Shown: positions 25,090 through 35,026, counted from the stretch's first letter. The stretch: 41,568 nucleotides of DNA from Parvularculaceae bacterium (GCA_021776435.1 JAJFFW010000128.1:1-41568), one strand, 5' to 3'. The notes: generated from the sequence alone by a model not told the origin. Translations and numbers: made by a program.

Positions 25090-27445
25090 TCTCTCCCGCC
25101 TCAATTCTGTTCGCCGCAATCACGCTCGCCGACGCCCGCAGACCTGCAAGCGTTTGGGCGAGTTGCTTGGCGTCGCTGACTTCAACATCCATAATGAGCT
25201 CAATGAAGTCCTCAGACCGATTTCGCATTTTCATGTTGGCGACGGAAACGTCATATCGCGCAATAATGCCGGCGATTTCACTGAGAATGCCCACACCATT
25301 TCTGACCATCACGCTAATTTGTGCGAAAGCGGACACGGCCTCCTTTTCGTTACGCCATTTGAGGTCAAGCCATCGATCTTGAGGCGGGTCTATGCGCGCT
25401 AAAGTTTCACAATGGATGGTATGAACCTTAATGGATCCGTCATTTTCGCGAATGCCGACGATACGCTCGCCCGGTAGCGGCGTACAACAGCGCGCAATGT
25501 TCACCGAGACACCCGGTGTTAGCCCCTCAATAGCCACCCGTGGCTTGAACGGCTTCAATCCCGCAGGGCGTATCTCGCCTTCGCTTGAATGGGTGACGCC
25601 CGGATAGGCCGCCTCAATAACTTCATTGACGGAGAGTTCACCGCAACCGATAGCAGCGAGCACATCCTCAACTGTTTTTCTGCCAAGCCGCGCCAGTGCT
25701 GCACGGACTGCTTTTCTCGAAAATTCAAGATGCGCGCCCGAGAATACGCTCTCCGCGATCGACCGGCCCAAGGCCACATGTTCAGCGTGTAGCATTTTTT
25801 TTATGCGACGACGGATAGCAGAGCGCGCTTTTCCAGTGACTGCAATGCTTTCCCACTCTGCCGGCGGCGGTGCGGATTCCGAACGCAGGATCTGAACAAC
25901 ATCCCCATTATTCAAGGCCGTACGCAGGGGCTTGGAGAGGCCGTTGACCTTTACGCCAATACAACTATCACCGACGTCAGTGTGCACGGCATAGGCGAAA
26001 TCGATACCGGTCGCCCCCTTCGGCATCGCAATAACTCTGCCCTTTGGTGTAAAACAAAACACCTGATCTTGAAATAATTCGAGCTTGGCATAGCGCAACG
26101 CTTCATCAGGATCATCGCCATGCTGGAACATTTCCACAAGGCGACGGGGTGTTTCATAAGGGTCATAATGACCTGGCGTAACGATTTCGACGCTCGAACC
26201 ATTGCCCCCGTTCGCATCTTTATACTGCCAGTGAGCGGCGACGCCGCGTTGCGCAGTCTCATGCATCTGCCGGGTACGGATTTGTATCTCAATACGCTGA
26301 CGCCCACCATCATCGCGCGGCGGTCCGATTACAGCCGTATGGATCGATCTGTAATTGTTAGGCTTCGGCGCTGAAATGTAATCGTCAAATTCTGACGGTA
26401 TCATTCGCCAACTTCTGTGAATGATGCCAAGCGCGCGGTAGCAATCATCGACGGACTCAACCAATACGCGGAAAGCATATATATCGGCGAGTTCATCAAA
26501 TGAAACATCCTTGGTGGCCATTTTGCGCCAGATCGAATACGGTCGCTTTTCGCGACTAAAAACTTCCGCTTGAACACCAGCGTCTTTCAATTTATCGCGC
26601 AAAGCATGCGCAAGATCAACTACGCCGTGGACTGTGCTTTTTTGAAGGTCCGATAGACGCGTGCTGATTGTATCAAAAGCGTCGGGGCTTACTTCTTTAA
26701 AAGACAGGTCTTCCAGTTCCTCACGAAACCTCTGCACACCGATGCGCCCAGCTAATGGCGCGTATATCTCCATCGTTTCAAGCGCTATGCGGCGACGCTT
26801 GTCGGTACTCTCGTGATGATAAAGGGTACGCATATTGTGAAGCCGATCTGCGAGCTTGACCAATAAGACGCGAACATCATCAGCCATCGCGACAACCAGC
26901 TTTCGAAAATTTTCAGCCTGCTTGCTCGCGTCGGACCGTAATTCAATTTTCGAAAGCTTTGTCACGCCGTCAACGAGGCGAGCGATCTCATCGCCAAAGC
27001 CTTTTCGGATATCATCAACGGTCATTGACGTATCTTCGACGACATCATGAAGGAGCGCAGTGGCTACGGTGGCAGGGTCCGCGCGAAGCTCCGTCAAGAT
27101 TGCCGCCACCGATAACGGATGTGTAAAATACGGGTCACCAGATTTACGTGTCTGGCCTCCATGGGCCTTCATCGCAAATACATAAGCCCGGTTCAGGAGA
27201 TCTTCGTCAGCGTGGGCGTCATACGCCTTAACGCGCTCTACAAGTTCATATTGCCGGATAAACCCAACAGGTTGAGACACCGTCATCGACGTCTCGGAAT
27301 TCACAGAAGGCTCAATCTTCTTTTGAACTCTTTTTGTCGCATCAGGGCGCGCTTTCGCGGAGTCCCCACCAGCTTTCAATGCTTGTGGCTTACCATCCAC
27401 GTCCGGAATTTCGGTTTTGCCCGTCTCGCCTTTGGGGTCGGCCAT
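25076..27445 (-). CDS. spoT: Bifunctional (p)ppGpp synthetase/hydrolase (Rsh/SpoT)
   Basis: 789 aa. HD hydrolase domain about 80-235 (HPLSVAAIL, ALLHDVVEDT, KLADRLHNMRTL). Synthetase domain about 280-420 with KRPYSIWRKM, DIYAFRVLV and NYRSIHTAVIGP. TGS about 450-515 (FTPKGRVIAMPKGATGIDFAYAVH), then helical and zinc-like region (IARCCTPLPGERIVG) and C-terminal ACT domain. Both catalytic halves look intact, so it should make and degrade the alarmone. A Lys-rich N-terminal extension of about 53 residues precedes the usual start of the family; an internal ATG at 27286 is the alternative start. It lies 27 bp after rpoZ. Confidence 0.95.
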   Translation of the reverse strand: MADPKGETGKTEIPDVDGKPQALKAGGDSAKARPDATKRVQKKIEPSVNSETSMTVSQPVGFIRQYELVERVKAYDAHADEDLLNRAYVFAMKAHGGQTRKSGDPYFTHPLSVAAILTELRADPATVATALLHDVVEDTSMTVDDIRKGFGDEIARLVDGVTKLSKIELRSDASKQAENFRKLVVAMADDVRVLLVKLADRLHNMRTLYHHESTDKRRRIALETMEIYAPLAGRIGVQRFREELEDLSFKEVSPDAFDTISTRLSDLQKSTVHGVVDLAHALRDKLKDAGVQAEVFSREKRPYSIWRKMATKDVSFDELADIYAFRVLVESVDDCYRALGIIHRSWRMIPSEFDDYISAPKPNNYRSIHTAVIGPPRDDGGRQRIEIQIRTRQMHETAQRGVAAHWQYKDANGGNGSSVEIVTPGHYDPYETPRRLVEMFQHGDDPDEALRYAKLELFQDQVFCFTPKGRVIAMPKGATGIDFAYAVHTDVGDSCIGVKVNGLSKPLRTALNNGDVVQILRSESAPPPAEWESIAVTGKARSAIRRRIKKMLHAEHVALGRSIAESVFSGAHLEFSRKAVRAALARLGRKTVEDVLAAIGCGELSVNEVIEAAYPGVTHSSEGEIRPAGLKPFKPRVAIEGLTPGVSVNIARCCTPLPGERIVGIRENDGSIKVHTIHCETLARIDPPQDRWLDLKWRNEKEAVSAFAQISVMVRNGVGILSEIAGIIARYDVSVANMKMRNRSEDFIELIMDVEVSDAKQLAQTLAGLRASASVIAANRIEAGENEQL

Positions 27446-27472
27446 GTCGCCCGAAGGCGCCTCCTTAAGCGC

Positions 27473-27838
27473 TTAGCCTTTTGGCAGTGTTTGCTGTGTC
27501 GTCATACCCGACGCCTGTAACGCCTTAAGGTACTCATCCTGGTCCATTTTGTCGAACTCAGGGGCATCCGCTTTTTCAGACGCTGCTTCGCCTTCATCCG
27601 CGTCATCGAGCTCAGCCTGTTTTTGAAGAGATTGCACAAGGTCCTCTTCCAGAATGGGCGGTTCAAGTTCTCCGTCGGCAATTTCCCGAAGAGCAATGAC
27701 TGGATTCTTATCATTGTCGCGCTCGACGAGCAGCGGCGCGCCCGATGACAAGATGCGCGCCCGATGGGCTGACAGCAACACAAGGTCGAAACGGTTTTTT
27801 ACTTTATCGACACAATCTTCGACGGTAACGCGAGCCAT
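27473..27838 (-). CDS. rpoZ: RNA polymerase omega subunit
   Basis: 121 aa. Stabilises beta-prime and takes part in one ppGpp site in many proteobacteria, which fits its place before spoT. The conserved core is [30 protein letters not shown], then [12 protein letters not shown]. An acidic tail of about 50 residues exceeds the E. coli protein (91 aa), which is common in alphaproteobacteria. Of two near ATGs, 27838 is chosen because AGGAG lies 6 nt upstream; the ATG at 27844 would directly abut that site. Confidence 0.95.
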   Translation of the reverse strand: MARVTVEDCVDKVKNRFDLVLLSAHRARILSSGAPLLVERDNDKNPVIALREIADGELEPPILEEDLVQSLQKQAELDDADEGEAASEKADAPEFDKMDQDEYLKALQASGMTTQQTLPKG

Positions 27839-27928
27839 TGACATCTCCTAATCTCGGGCGAGCCCGCTCACTTAGCGCCGACGCGCCTCTAAGACAACCT
27901 TTGATCCCTCAAATTTCACACTAGGGGT

Positions 27929-28420
27929 TTAATCAATCCTCCTAGCCGTCCGATTGGGGATGCGGGCGAGCATTATTTCCACGGTCTCACCAGATACCGG
28001 GTGGCGCCAACCCGGAGCGATTTCCGCCAAAGGCGCCAGTACGAAATCACGTTCAAAGAAGCGTGGATGCGGCAAAACGAGGGCGGAGGCCCTGTCCGCA
28101 TCGCGTAATCGGTCACCGTAAACGATCAAATCCAGGTCCAGAGTCCGTGGGCTATTCACCCTTCGGCGCCGCCGGCCAAATGCCGCTTCAATCGCGTGCA
28201 GGGATTGAAGGAGACCATCCGGATCGATTCCAGTCTCGACACGAGCTACGGCATTGATAAAAGGGGGGTCTAAGGAATCCGGCCAAGCCGGTGATTGGTA
28301 AAGCCCTGAGACAGCACAAACGCGCAGGATTCGATCCATCGCCGCCAACGCGCCGCCAATAATCTCTTGCGGACAACGACCACAGAATGAAATGTTAGAT
28401 CCCAATGCAACGAGAATCAT
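27929..28420 (-). CDS. folK: 2-amino-4-hydroxy-6-hydroxymethyldihydropteridine pyrophosphokinase
   Basis: 163-aa folate-pathway enzyme transferring pyrophosphate from ATP to the pterin. It begins MILVALGSNI, and contains SGLYQSPAW, PPFINAVARVETG and the signature RRRRVNSPRTLDLDLIVYGD, then LPHPRFFERDFVLAPLAEIAP. The start ATG has no strong ribosome-binding site. It is divergent from the NYN gene at 28490 across 69 bp. Confidence 0.93.
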   Translation of the reverse strand: MILVALGSNISFCGRCPQEIIGGALAAMDRILRVCAVSGLYQSPAWPDSLDPPFINAVARVETGIDPDGLLQSLHAIEAAFGRRRRRVNSPRTLDLDLIVYGDRLRDADRASALVLPHPRFFERDFVLAPLAEIAPGWRHPVSGETVEIMLARIPNRTARRID

Positions 28421-28489
28421 GTCTTTAAAGTCAAAAAATTAGTTGAAGATCCGAAATTATTGACAAAAGCGATAGTGAATGAGGCCACA

Positions 28490-29128
28490 ATGACAGAATT
28501 TCTTGGACTACGCGAGGGGGAGAAAACTGCCCTCTTCATCGATGGCGCCAACCTATATAAAGCAGCGCGGAATCTCGGCTTTGATATTGATTACAAGAAC
28601 TTACTCGCCAAAGCGCAGAAGCATTGCAAGCTTGTCAGGGCCTATTATTATACAGCCATTCAAGAAGACCGTGACCAAGATTATTCTCCCCTAAGACCAT
28701 TGGTCGACTGGCTGGATTACAACGGTTACACGATGGTGACGAAGGCTTCGCGCGAATTTACCGACGCACAAGGTCGAAAGCGTTTCAAGGGATCGACCGA
28801 TATCGAGATTGTTGTCGATATGATGGTTCTGGCCCCGAAGCTCGATCACATCGTGCTACTTTCGGGCAATGGCGATTTCCGTCGAGCTATCGAAGCCATC
28901 CAGGCGACTGCGGCGCGCGTCACGATCGTCTCGACGGTTAAATCCTCGCCGCCGATGACTTCGGACGACCTTCGCCGGCAGGCAGACCTTTTCATTGATC
29001 TCGCTGACCTTGAAGGCGTGATTGGTCGAAGAGGCGCCCCACGTAAAACCCTCCCCGTCGAAGAAAATGAGGGTGATTACGAAGACGATTACGAAGACGA
29101 CATTGAAGATTTTGAAGATGTTGACTGA
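28490..29128 (+). CDS. NYN (LabA/DUF88) family putative RNase
   Basis: 212 aa. NYN/PIN-like domain about 10-180: ALFIDGANLYKAARNLGFDIDY with the first Asp, DIEIVVDMMVLAP with an acidic pair, and LLSGNGDFRRAIEA with the last Asp, giving the expected metal-binding acidic set. It has the RQADLFIDL motif of alphaproteobacterial homologues. The tail is acidic and repetitive (YEDDYEDDIEDFEDVD). The ATG at 28490 is preferred over an upstream TTG because GAGG lies 6-7 nt before it. It overlaps the uracil-DNA glycosylase gene by 11 nt. Nuclease activity is known for other family members; the target here is unknown. Confidence 0.85.
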   Translation: MTEFLGLREGEKTALFIDGANLYKAARNLGFDIDYKNLLAKAQKHCKLVRAYYYTAIQEDRDQDYSPLRPLVDWLDYNGYTMVTKASREFTDAQGRKRFKGSTDIEIVVDMMVLAPKLDHIVLLSGNGDFRRAIEAIQATAARVTIVSTVKSSPPMTSDDLRRQADLFIDLADLEGVIGRRGAPRKTLPVEENEGDYEDDYEDDIEDFEDVD

Positions 29129-29801
29129 AACGCTACCCGCCACAACGAATGAAATTTCCGCCCCCCCGGAGGCGGCTCGGAAGTGTACGTTGTGCCCGCG
29201 GCTTGTGGAGTATCGCGCAGCAAACGCACATCAGAATCCAGAATGGTATAACGGCGCAGTCGTCTCTTTTGGCTCAGATCAGGCGCGGCTTCTGGTCGTC
29301 GGACTAGCGCCTGGTGTGAAAGGCGCGAATCGCACAGGCCGTCCGTTCACCGGAGATTTCGCGGGGGATCTTCTTTATGGGACATTGAAAAAATTTGATT
29401 TTGCAAAAGGCAATTTTGACGCCCGCATAGATGATGGTCTCACGCTTAAAAAGACCATGGTCACCAATGCTGTCCGATGCGTCCCACCGCAAAACAAGCC
29501 TATTGGCCCAGAAATTAAACAATGCCGTCAGTTTCTTATCTCACGGATCGCCGCCCTTCCCAGGCTGAAAGCCATTGTCTGTCTCGGGCGCATTTCTCAC
29601 GAGTCCGTGATTGCCGCATTTGGCATAAGGCAAAAGGCTGCGCCGTTTGCGCATGGCGCGACACATGATCTCAGGCGGAACAAAATTCAGTTATTCGACA
29701 GTTATCACTGCTCGAGGTATAATACGAACACGCGTCGGTTAACGCCGGAAATGTTCGAGAGTGTCTTTTCTACGGTGAAAACATACCTAGACTCAGTCTA
29801 A
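29118..29801 (+). CDS. Type-5 uracil-DNA glycosylase (UDGb)
   Basis: 227-aa base-excision enzyme, probably with a 4Fe-4S cluster. Cys pair CTLCPRLVEYR at about 22-25, then motif GLAPGVKGANRTGRPFTGDFAG (about 62), Cys in TNAVRCVPP, and the family-5 motif FDSYHCSRYNTNTRRLT near the C-terminus. Family 5 enzymes remove uracil and other deaminated bases and lack the Asp/Asn water-activating residue of family 1. The ATG at 29118 lies within the end of the NYN gene in another frame; an in-frame GTG/ATG further upstream would add residues that look like shadow translation of the acidic tail, so it is not chosen. Confidence 0.9.
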   Translation: MLTETLPATTNEISAPPEAARKCTLCPRLVEYRAANAHQNPEWYNGAVVSFGSDQARLLVVGLAPGVKGANRTGRPFTGDFAGDLLYGTLKKFDFAKGNFDARIDDGLTLKKTMVTNAVRCVPPQNKPIGPEIKQCRQFLISRIAALPRLKAIVCLGRISHESVIAAFGIRQKAAPFAHGATHDLRRNKIQLFDSYHCSRYNTNTRRLTPEMFESVFSTVKTYLDSV

Positions 29802-29865
29802 CTTCGAAAACAGACCGAATAATAAAACCGTGTGCGCTACTGAAGTTGATTTTGGAGACCACCCT

Positions 29866-30351
29866 ATGAATCGCAATTGGGGCCTTCCTGCGAAACAAGA
29901 ACGTGCTGCTGTACGCAACGCCAAGGAAATGAAACCCTTCGCGACCCTGTCGATCAGTGTCGTTTTCGGCGTATTCGGCGCCGCATTAGCGGCCATTAGT
30001 TTTGGAGATGCAAGGGAACTGTTATCCGGTCTTTTTCATGGTCGATCTTTGATCCCGGCTGTGCTTGCCGCTGGTTTCGGCTGTTGGGCTTATGTCTGGC
30101 TGGCGCGGGCCAAATTCGCCGCTCATTTCGATGGTCGCGGAAATGCTTTTTCAGATTTGCTGAAATTTTATGGTCGTGCGACCTTGGCCCTCATAATATT
30201 ACTTTTTGTGGGACGTTTTAGCGGGCTGATAACAGGCGACTTCATCAGGGTGCTGATTTTATGCGCAACAGGCGGCGCAGGCGCTGCAGCGGCTTTCCAG
30301 ACCGTTCTTGCTTTTGTGCCAAACTATCAAGAAGAAGAAGAGACGACCTGA
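29866..30351 (+). CDS. Small four-helix membrane protein, unknown function
   Basis: 161 aa, about four hydrophobic segments at roughly 22-48, 60-78, 105-123 and 127-150 after a basic N-terminus (MNRNWGLPAKQERAAVRNAKE). No family recognised. The ATG at 29866 has GGAG about 9 nt upstream; a GTG 36 nt earlier is an alternative. It lies 64 bp after the uracil-DNA glycosylase on the same strand and ends near the convergent methyltransferase-like gene. Confidence 0.65.
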   Translation: MNRNWGLPAKQERAAVRNAKEMKPFATLSISVVFGVFGAALAAISFGDARELLSGLFHGRSLIPAVLAAGFGCWAYVWLARAKFAAHFDGRGNAFSDLLKFYGRATLALIILLFVGRFSGLITGDFIRVLILCATGGAGAAAAFQTVLAFVPNYQEEEETT

Positions 30352-30378
30352 CACCATCGCGACAAGATAGATTTGCGA

Positions 30379-30852
30379 TCAAACCCAACGGCGCACTGAC
30401 TTGCAATATGTTTCATATTCATCGCCAAACCGGCGGCGAAGATATTTTTCTTCGGGTTGGATGACGAAGTAATTCAAAACGCCCCCGGAAAGGGCCGTTG
30501 TCAAAAGAACCCAGACATTAGAAGTCGCAAATCCAAAACCTATTCCAAACAACAAAAAACCAAGATAAATCGGGTTACGGGTATATCGATACGGTCCTTT
30601 GGTGAAGAGTTGTTGTGAAGCTGTGGCCGGGGTCAGGGTCTCCCCTCCTGCGACGAATGTCTGCATCGACGCCAACAACAAAACAACGGCTCCGATAAGA
30701 AACGCCCCGCCTATTCCTTCGGCAAGGCCTCGCGGCAAAGGAAGATAACCGCCCGTCAATAACCGAAGGACATACCCGCTCACGAGAGCCGTCAAAAATA
30801 CTGTTGGTGGATGAATTGAGACTTTCGGGCCGTCTTCCTCAGAATCTCTCAT
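30379..30852 (-). CDS. Isoprenylcysteine carboxyl methyltransferase-family membrane protein
   Basis: 157 aa. About four membrane segments and the C-terminal family signature GPYRYTRNPIYLGFLLFGIG followed by EEKYLRRRFGDEYETYCKSVRRW (the PEMT/ICMT SAM-binding end). Bacterial members methylate varied small or lipid substrates; the substrate is unknown. Start at ATG 30852, 1 nt after the smpB stop, so it ends the dapA-smpB operon. The longer upstream reading overlaps smpB and is not supported. Confidence 0.85.
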   Translation of the reverse strand: MRDSEEDGPKVSIHPPTVFLTALVSGYVLRLLTGGYLPLPRGLAEGIGGAFLIGAVVLLLASMQTFVAGGETLTPATASQQLFTKGPYRYTRNPIYLGFLLFGIGFGFATSNVWVLLTTALSGGVLNYFVIQPEEKYLRRRFGDEYETYCKSVRRWV

Positions 30853-30853
30853 C

Positions 30854-31330
30854 TTAACCCCGATCGCGCAGTAAGCGCTGCTTTTGTCGCGACCAATCCC
30901 GGTCTTTTTCAGTGTCGCGTTTATCGTGAATCCTTTTGCCTTTCGCAAGACCGATCTCAAGCTTCACAATCCCTCGAGGATTAAAATACATCCGCAACGG
31001 CGCCAATGTGTAGCCTTTTCGTTCGACCGCCTGGGTGAGACGGTCAATCTCACGGGCGTGCAAAAGTAACTTGCGGGGACGTTTTGGCTCATGATTTTGA
31101 CGATTGCCGGCAGAATATTCAGGGATATTCGCGTTCACAAGCCAGAGCCCCTCTTTTTCTGGCGAAGCATAAGACTCCGCGATGCTGGCTTTGCCTTCCC
31201 GCAACGCCTTCACCTCCGTGCCCATGAGCATGAGCCCGGCTTCAATCACCTCTTCGATGAAATAATCATGGCGGGCGCGACGATTCTCAGCGATCATTTT
31301 ACGCTCGCTACCGTCCTTCGATGCAGCCAT
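30854..31330 (-). CDS. smpB: SsrA-binding protein
   Basis: 158-aa tmRNA partner in trans-translation. Core seen: [60 protein letters not shown] and the basic C-terminal [20 protein letters not shown] that enters the decoding site. ATG overlaps the dapA stop by 1 nt (TAATG). The ssrA gene is not in this window. Confidence 0.97.
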   Translation of the reverse strand: MAASKDGSERKMIAENRRARHDYFIEEVIEAGLMLMGTEVKALREGKASIAESYASPEKEGLWLVNANIPEYSAGNRQNHEPKRPRKLLLHAREIDRLTQAVERKGYTLAPLRMYFNPRGIVKLEIGLAKGKRIHDKRDTEKDRDWSRQKQRLLRDRG

Positions 31331-32211
31331 TAGTTCAATAACCCTAGGCCATTGAGCGCTGCACGCACTTGTGCTTTCGATGCCGCGCCAGGCGAGGTTA
31401 TCGGCAAACGAACCTCGTCAGAACAGTGACCCAAAAGTGATAATGCATATTTTACAGGCCCGGGGCTGGCGTCGCTAAAAAGTGCGACATGGAGCGGCGC
31501 CAACCGGTCTTGCAGGGACAATGCCTTTACGTAATCGCCCTCAAGGCAGGCGTTCTGCATTTGAGCACAGAGATCAGGAACCACATTCGCCGTCACTGAA
31601 ATACACCCGTTACCACCCATCGCATTATAGCCCACAGCTGTCATATCTTCGCCTGATAGCTGGATGAAGTCATCTCCGCAGGCGATCCGCTGACGCGCGA
31701 CGCGCGCGAGGTCACCGGTTGCATCCTTAACTCCAACGATCCGTGGTAATTTTGACAAGACAGCGAACGACTCAACCGACAGGTCAACGACGGTGCGGGG
31801 GGGAATATTGTAAATGAAAATTGGAAGATCAACCGCCTCATGGAGCGCGGTGAAATGAGCGATCAAGCCCTTTTGATTAGGCTTGTTGTAATAACCCGCA
31901 ACGGCAAGAATCGCCTGAGCCCCTGCTTTTTGAGCAAATCGCGCCATCTCAACCGCTTCACTGGTCGAATTTGACCCCGCGCCAGCAATCACCGGCGCCC
32001 GTCCCGCAACCGCCTCAACACACAACTCAACGACCTGACAATGCTCCTTATAGCTGAGCGTTGCAGACTCTCCCGTGGTCCCCACCGCTACAACCGCTCT
32101 GGTTCCAGCTGAAATCTGGCGATCAATTAATTGTTGAAAACCGTCTTCATCGACTACGCCATCCCTAAACGGTGTGACGAGGGCGGTGATGGACCCGTTG
32201 ATTTTGGTCAT
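31330..32211 (-). CDS. dapA: 4-hydroxy-tetrahydrodipicolinate synthase
   Basis: 293-aa TIM barrel condensing pyruvate with aspartate semialdehyde for lysine and meso-diaminopimelate. Seen: [28 protein letters not shown] (Thr-Thr of the triad region), [10 protein letters not shown] with the catalytic Tyr and the Schiff-base Lys in [11 protein letters not shown]. Start at the ATG 32211; a TTG three codons upstream extends the frame but neither has a strong ribosome-binding site. It precedes smpB and supplies the cell wall, as does slt, divergent across 127 bp. Confidence 0.96.
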   Translation of the reverse strand: MTKINGSITALVTPFRDGVVDEDGFQQLIDRQISAGTRAVVAVGTTGESATLSYKEHCQVVELCVEAVAGRAPVIAGAGSNSTSEAVEMARFAQKAGAQAILAVAGYYNKPNQKGLIAHFTALHEAVDLPIFIYNIPPRTVVDLSVESFAVLSKLPRIVGVKDATGDLARVARQRIACGDDFIQLSGEDMTAVGYNAMGGNGCISVTANVVPDLCAQMQNACLEGDYVKALSLQDRLAPLHVALFSDASPGPVKYALSLLGHCSDEVRLPITSPGAASKAQVRAALNGLGLLN

Positions 32212-32338
32212 TTTGGTCAAACCATTGATTTCTACAGTTCGTTACTCTCGTAAGGGCGCCCCCGCAAGTTGGAGTGCATTTCAGACCCCTTACAAATGCG
32301 CTATATTGTAGCCCATTGAACCAGCGACGGGAAAAAAT

Positions 32339-35026
32339 ATGAAGTGGTGGACACTGTCACGATGTTTGGCGCTAAGCCTTGCCTGGCTCATTATCTTTGT
32401 TGCCGGCGCCTCAGCGTATACGACGCCACGCTTGAAACCACCCCCTCCCCCTCCGGCCTATCTTACCCCTGCGGACCACGAACGGCTTGAAGCTGTTCTC
32501 GATGCTATCGATCACAGAGACTGGCGGCGCGCTGAAAAAGTTGCAGCGACTGTCGATGATCCAATTGCCGGAAGTCTCGCCAACTGGTTTTACTTCAACG
32601 CTGAAGATCCCTCGGTTGACATTACGCAAGCCGATGAATTCCTTGATACCCACCCCGACTGGCCGTCAGTCAGTAAGATACAGTCGCATGTCGAACAACG
32701 CATACCAAATACCGCATCGCCAGATCTCATTCTTGCTTTCTTTGATACGCGTGAACCGATTACGGGTGACGGCAAGCTTCAAATGACTCGTGCATTGTTT
32801 GCGAAGGGAGAACGAGAAGCTGCGGTTATTCATTTGCGTGACGCTTGGATCAATCATACCTTTTCAGTATCTGACGAGAAAAGACTACTGGCGCGGTACG
32901 GTGACCATTTACGCCCAAGCGATCACACCTCACGTGTTGATCGATTGCTATGGGCTCGTCAGGTTACCAATGCCCGGCGCGTATTTTCACGCCTGAAATC
33001 GCAAGATCGTCGTAAGGCGGAGGCGCGGTCCGCGCTGTTGCTTAGAGCATCTTCCGGGCCAAGACTTTATAACGCATTACCGAAAGACGACAGGCTTGAT
33101 TCTGGCGTTCTTCTGGCCGCAGTCAGATATTATCGTCGAACCGGCGATGAAGAACGGGCAATTTCTCTCGCTCTACAGGCCCCTGCCACACCGGACGCGT
33201 TGCGCAACCCGGCGCGGTGGTGGAGCGAGCGTCAGCTTTTGATGAGATGGGCGTTAAAAAATGGCCGTTTCACTGACGCTTATTCTATGGCGGCGGGTCA
33301 TGGTTTGGCTCCTGACAGTAATTATGCGGAAGCCGAATTTGACGCCGGATGGATTGCGTTTCGTTTCTTGAACGCGCCAGAAAGAGCTGAAGTCCATTTC
33401 AAAGCACTTTCAACCGCAGTATCCTCCCCCATCTCCACAGCGCGCGCCTATTACTGGTTAGGACGAACGGCTGAAGCGCGAGGCGCCCCGGAGCTCGCAA
33501 CCGTACGCTACAATCGAGCCGCTGAACACATTTATACCTATTACGGACAAATTGCGGCTGAAAAACTCGGCGGCGTCTCCGTCGAAGCCAAATTCGCTCC
33601 TCCAACACTGACATCGCCGATGGATAGTGCACGCTTCTCGTCTCGCCCCGTCGTAGCTGCGTTACGCATGCTTTCCGATCTCGACCGTGACCAGAACTTC
33701 CTCGTTTTTGCTTACAAAGCAGATGACCAGCTCGAAACGCCAGGTGAATATGTAGAGTTAGCGAAACTCGCTGACCGCAGCGGCGCAACACATGTCTCGG
33801 TGCGCGCAGGCAAGGCCGGAATAATGCGGGGGGCCTTCGCTCCCGATGTCGCCTATCCGTTGATTTTCGTACCCGAAGAAGTCAAAAATTTTACAGCCCC
33901 GGAAGTCGTGCTGGGTTTGTCACGCCAGGAAAGTGAATTTAATCCCCGCGCCTATAGCAGCGCCGGTGCGCGCGGTCTCATGCAACTTATTCCGTCAACA
34001 GCACAGTTAACAGCACGCAAAGTTGGTATTCGCTATTCACGTTCTGCACTTTTGGACGACCCGACATACAATATGATGCTTGGCTCTGCACATCTGTCTG
34101 ATCTTCTGGAACGCTTCGATGACTCTTTTGTGATGACATTTGCCGCCTATAATGCCGGGCCGAACAGGGTCGATCGTTGGGTGGAGGAATATGGCGACCC
34201 TCGTGATCCGAATATTGATCCACTCGATTGGGTCGAGCTGATCCCTTTTTCCGAAACCCGCAATTACGTTCAACGGGTTCTTGAAAATACTCAGATTTAT
34301 CGCGCCCGTCTGGGTGACCAACCAATCGCCGGAAGGCTGACCGCTGACCTAGAACGCGGTGGCCCCCGCGGACGTACTGGCGGTGATACTCAGGTCTCCC
34401 CTGTGTTGCTTCTTGCCGCTGCTGAAATCGGGCCGCAGACTCTGCCGCCTCTTCCTGTTCGAACGCAACCTTTCGTCACCAAATCAAATCAGAGCACCCC
34501 CACCCCCTCGATCTTGCCCACGGTGAAACCGTCGCCATTCAAAACACCCGAGGCGACTCTTGCGCCTGCCCAAAACCCTGAAAGTAAATTATTTCAAATC
34601 GACAACGCCCAACCGAACGACGCTCCCAATCGCCCGCGCCAGCCTTTGATCGAGGAGAATCCAGTCACCCCTCAAAACGTTGAGCAAAGCCCCTCATCCA
34701 CAAGCGCCGAAATCCTTCCCGGCATCTCTGGAACTGCCAGCGAATCCGTTCAATCCAGCATTAACAACGCGCCAAATGTAAAACGTCCTCAACCCATTAT
34801 CGTCAAGCCAACCCCCGCAACGATGACTTCCAGCGCGCTTCCCATTTCTGCACCACCCGAACAACCCGTAACAGACAACATCAGTGGCCCCGATATTGCG
34901 ATGACACAACCTTGCCAGACCTATCGAGATTTCATCATCGAAAACGCAGAAGGCGAACCCTCAGCCGCAGACCTTAACGCCAGCTCATTTGCCGAATTGC
35001 TCGGCGGCGGCTCTTCTTGTAATTAA
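32339..35026 (+). CDS. Soluble lytic transglycosylase with long C-terminal extension
   Basis: 895 aa. Signal peptide about 1-26 (LALSLAWLIIFVAGASA). Long helical superhelix region (Slt70 U/L-like), then the C-type lysozyme-like domain about 520-670, with catalytic Glu in LSRQESEFNPRA, then GARGLMQLIPSTA and the AAYNAGPNRVDRW motif typical of family 1A. Cleaves peptidoglycan to 1,6-anhydro products in the periplasm. After about residue 680 come some 210 residues of Pro/Thr/Ser/Gln-rich low-complexity sequence, unlike E. coli Slt (645 aa), ending CQTYRDFII...GGGSSCN. The role of this tail is unknown; it might span the envelope or bind partners. Confidence 0.93.
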   Translation: MKWWTLSRCLALSLAWLIIFVAGASAYTTPRLKPPPPPPAYLTPADHERLEAVLDAIDHRDWRRAEKVAATVDDPIAGSLANWFYFNAEDPSVDITQADEFLDTHPDWPSVSKIQSHVEQRIPNTASPDLILAFFDTREPITGDGKLQMTRALFAKGEREAAVIHLRDAWINHTFSVSDEKRLLARYGDHLRPSDHTSRVDRLLWARQVTNARRVFSRLKSQDRRKAEARSALLLRASSGPRLYNALPKDDRLDSGVLLAAVRYYRRTGDEERAISLALQAPATPDALRNPARWWSERQLLMRWALKNGRFTDAYSMAAGHGLAPDSNYAEAEFDAGWIAFRFLNAPERAEVHFKALSTAVSSPISTARAYYWLGRTAEARGAPELATVRYNRAAEHIYTYYGQIAAEKLGGVSVEAKFAPPTLTSPMDSARFSSRPVVAALRMLSDLDRDQNFLVFAYKADDQLETPGEYVELAKLADRSGATHVSVRAGKAGIMRGAFAPDVAYPLIFVPEEVKNFTAPEVVLGLSRQESEFNPRAYSSAGARGLMQLIPSTAQLTARKVGIRYSRSALLDDPTYNMMLGSAHLSDLLERFDDSFVMTFAAYNAGPNRVDRWVEEYGDPRDPNIDPLDWVELIPFSETRNYVQRVLENTQIYRARLGDQPIAGRLTADLERGGPRGRTGGDTQVSPVLLLAAAEIGPQTLPPLPVRTQPFVTKSNQSTPTPSILPTVKPSPFKTPEATLAPAQNPESKLFQIDNAQPNDAPNRPRQPLIEENPVTPQNVEQSPSSTSAEILPGISGTASESVQSSINNAPNVKRPQPIIVKPTPATMTSSALPISAPPEQPVTDNISGPDIAMTQPCQTYRDFIIENAEGEPSAADLNASSFAELLGGGSSCN

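Noticed and set aside
29022-29117. N-terminal extension of the uracil-DNA glycosylase
   Set aside because: The extra residues are a shifted reading of the acidic repeat tail of the NYN gene and do not match the family start.
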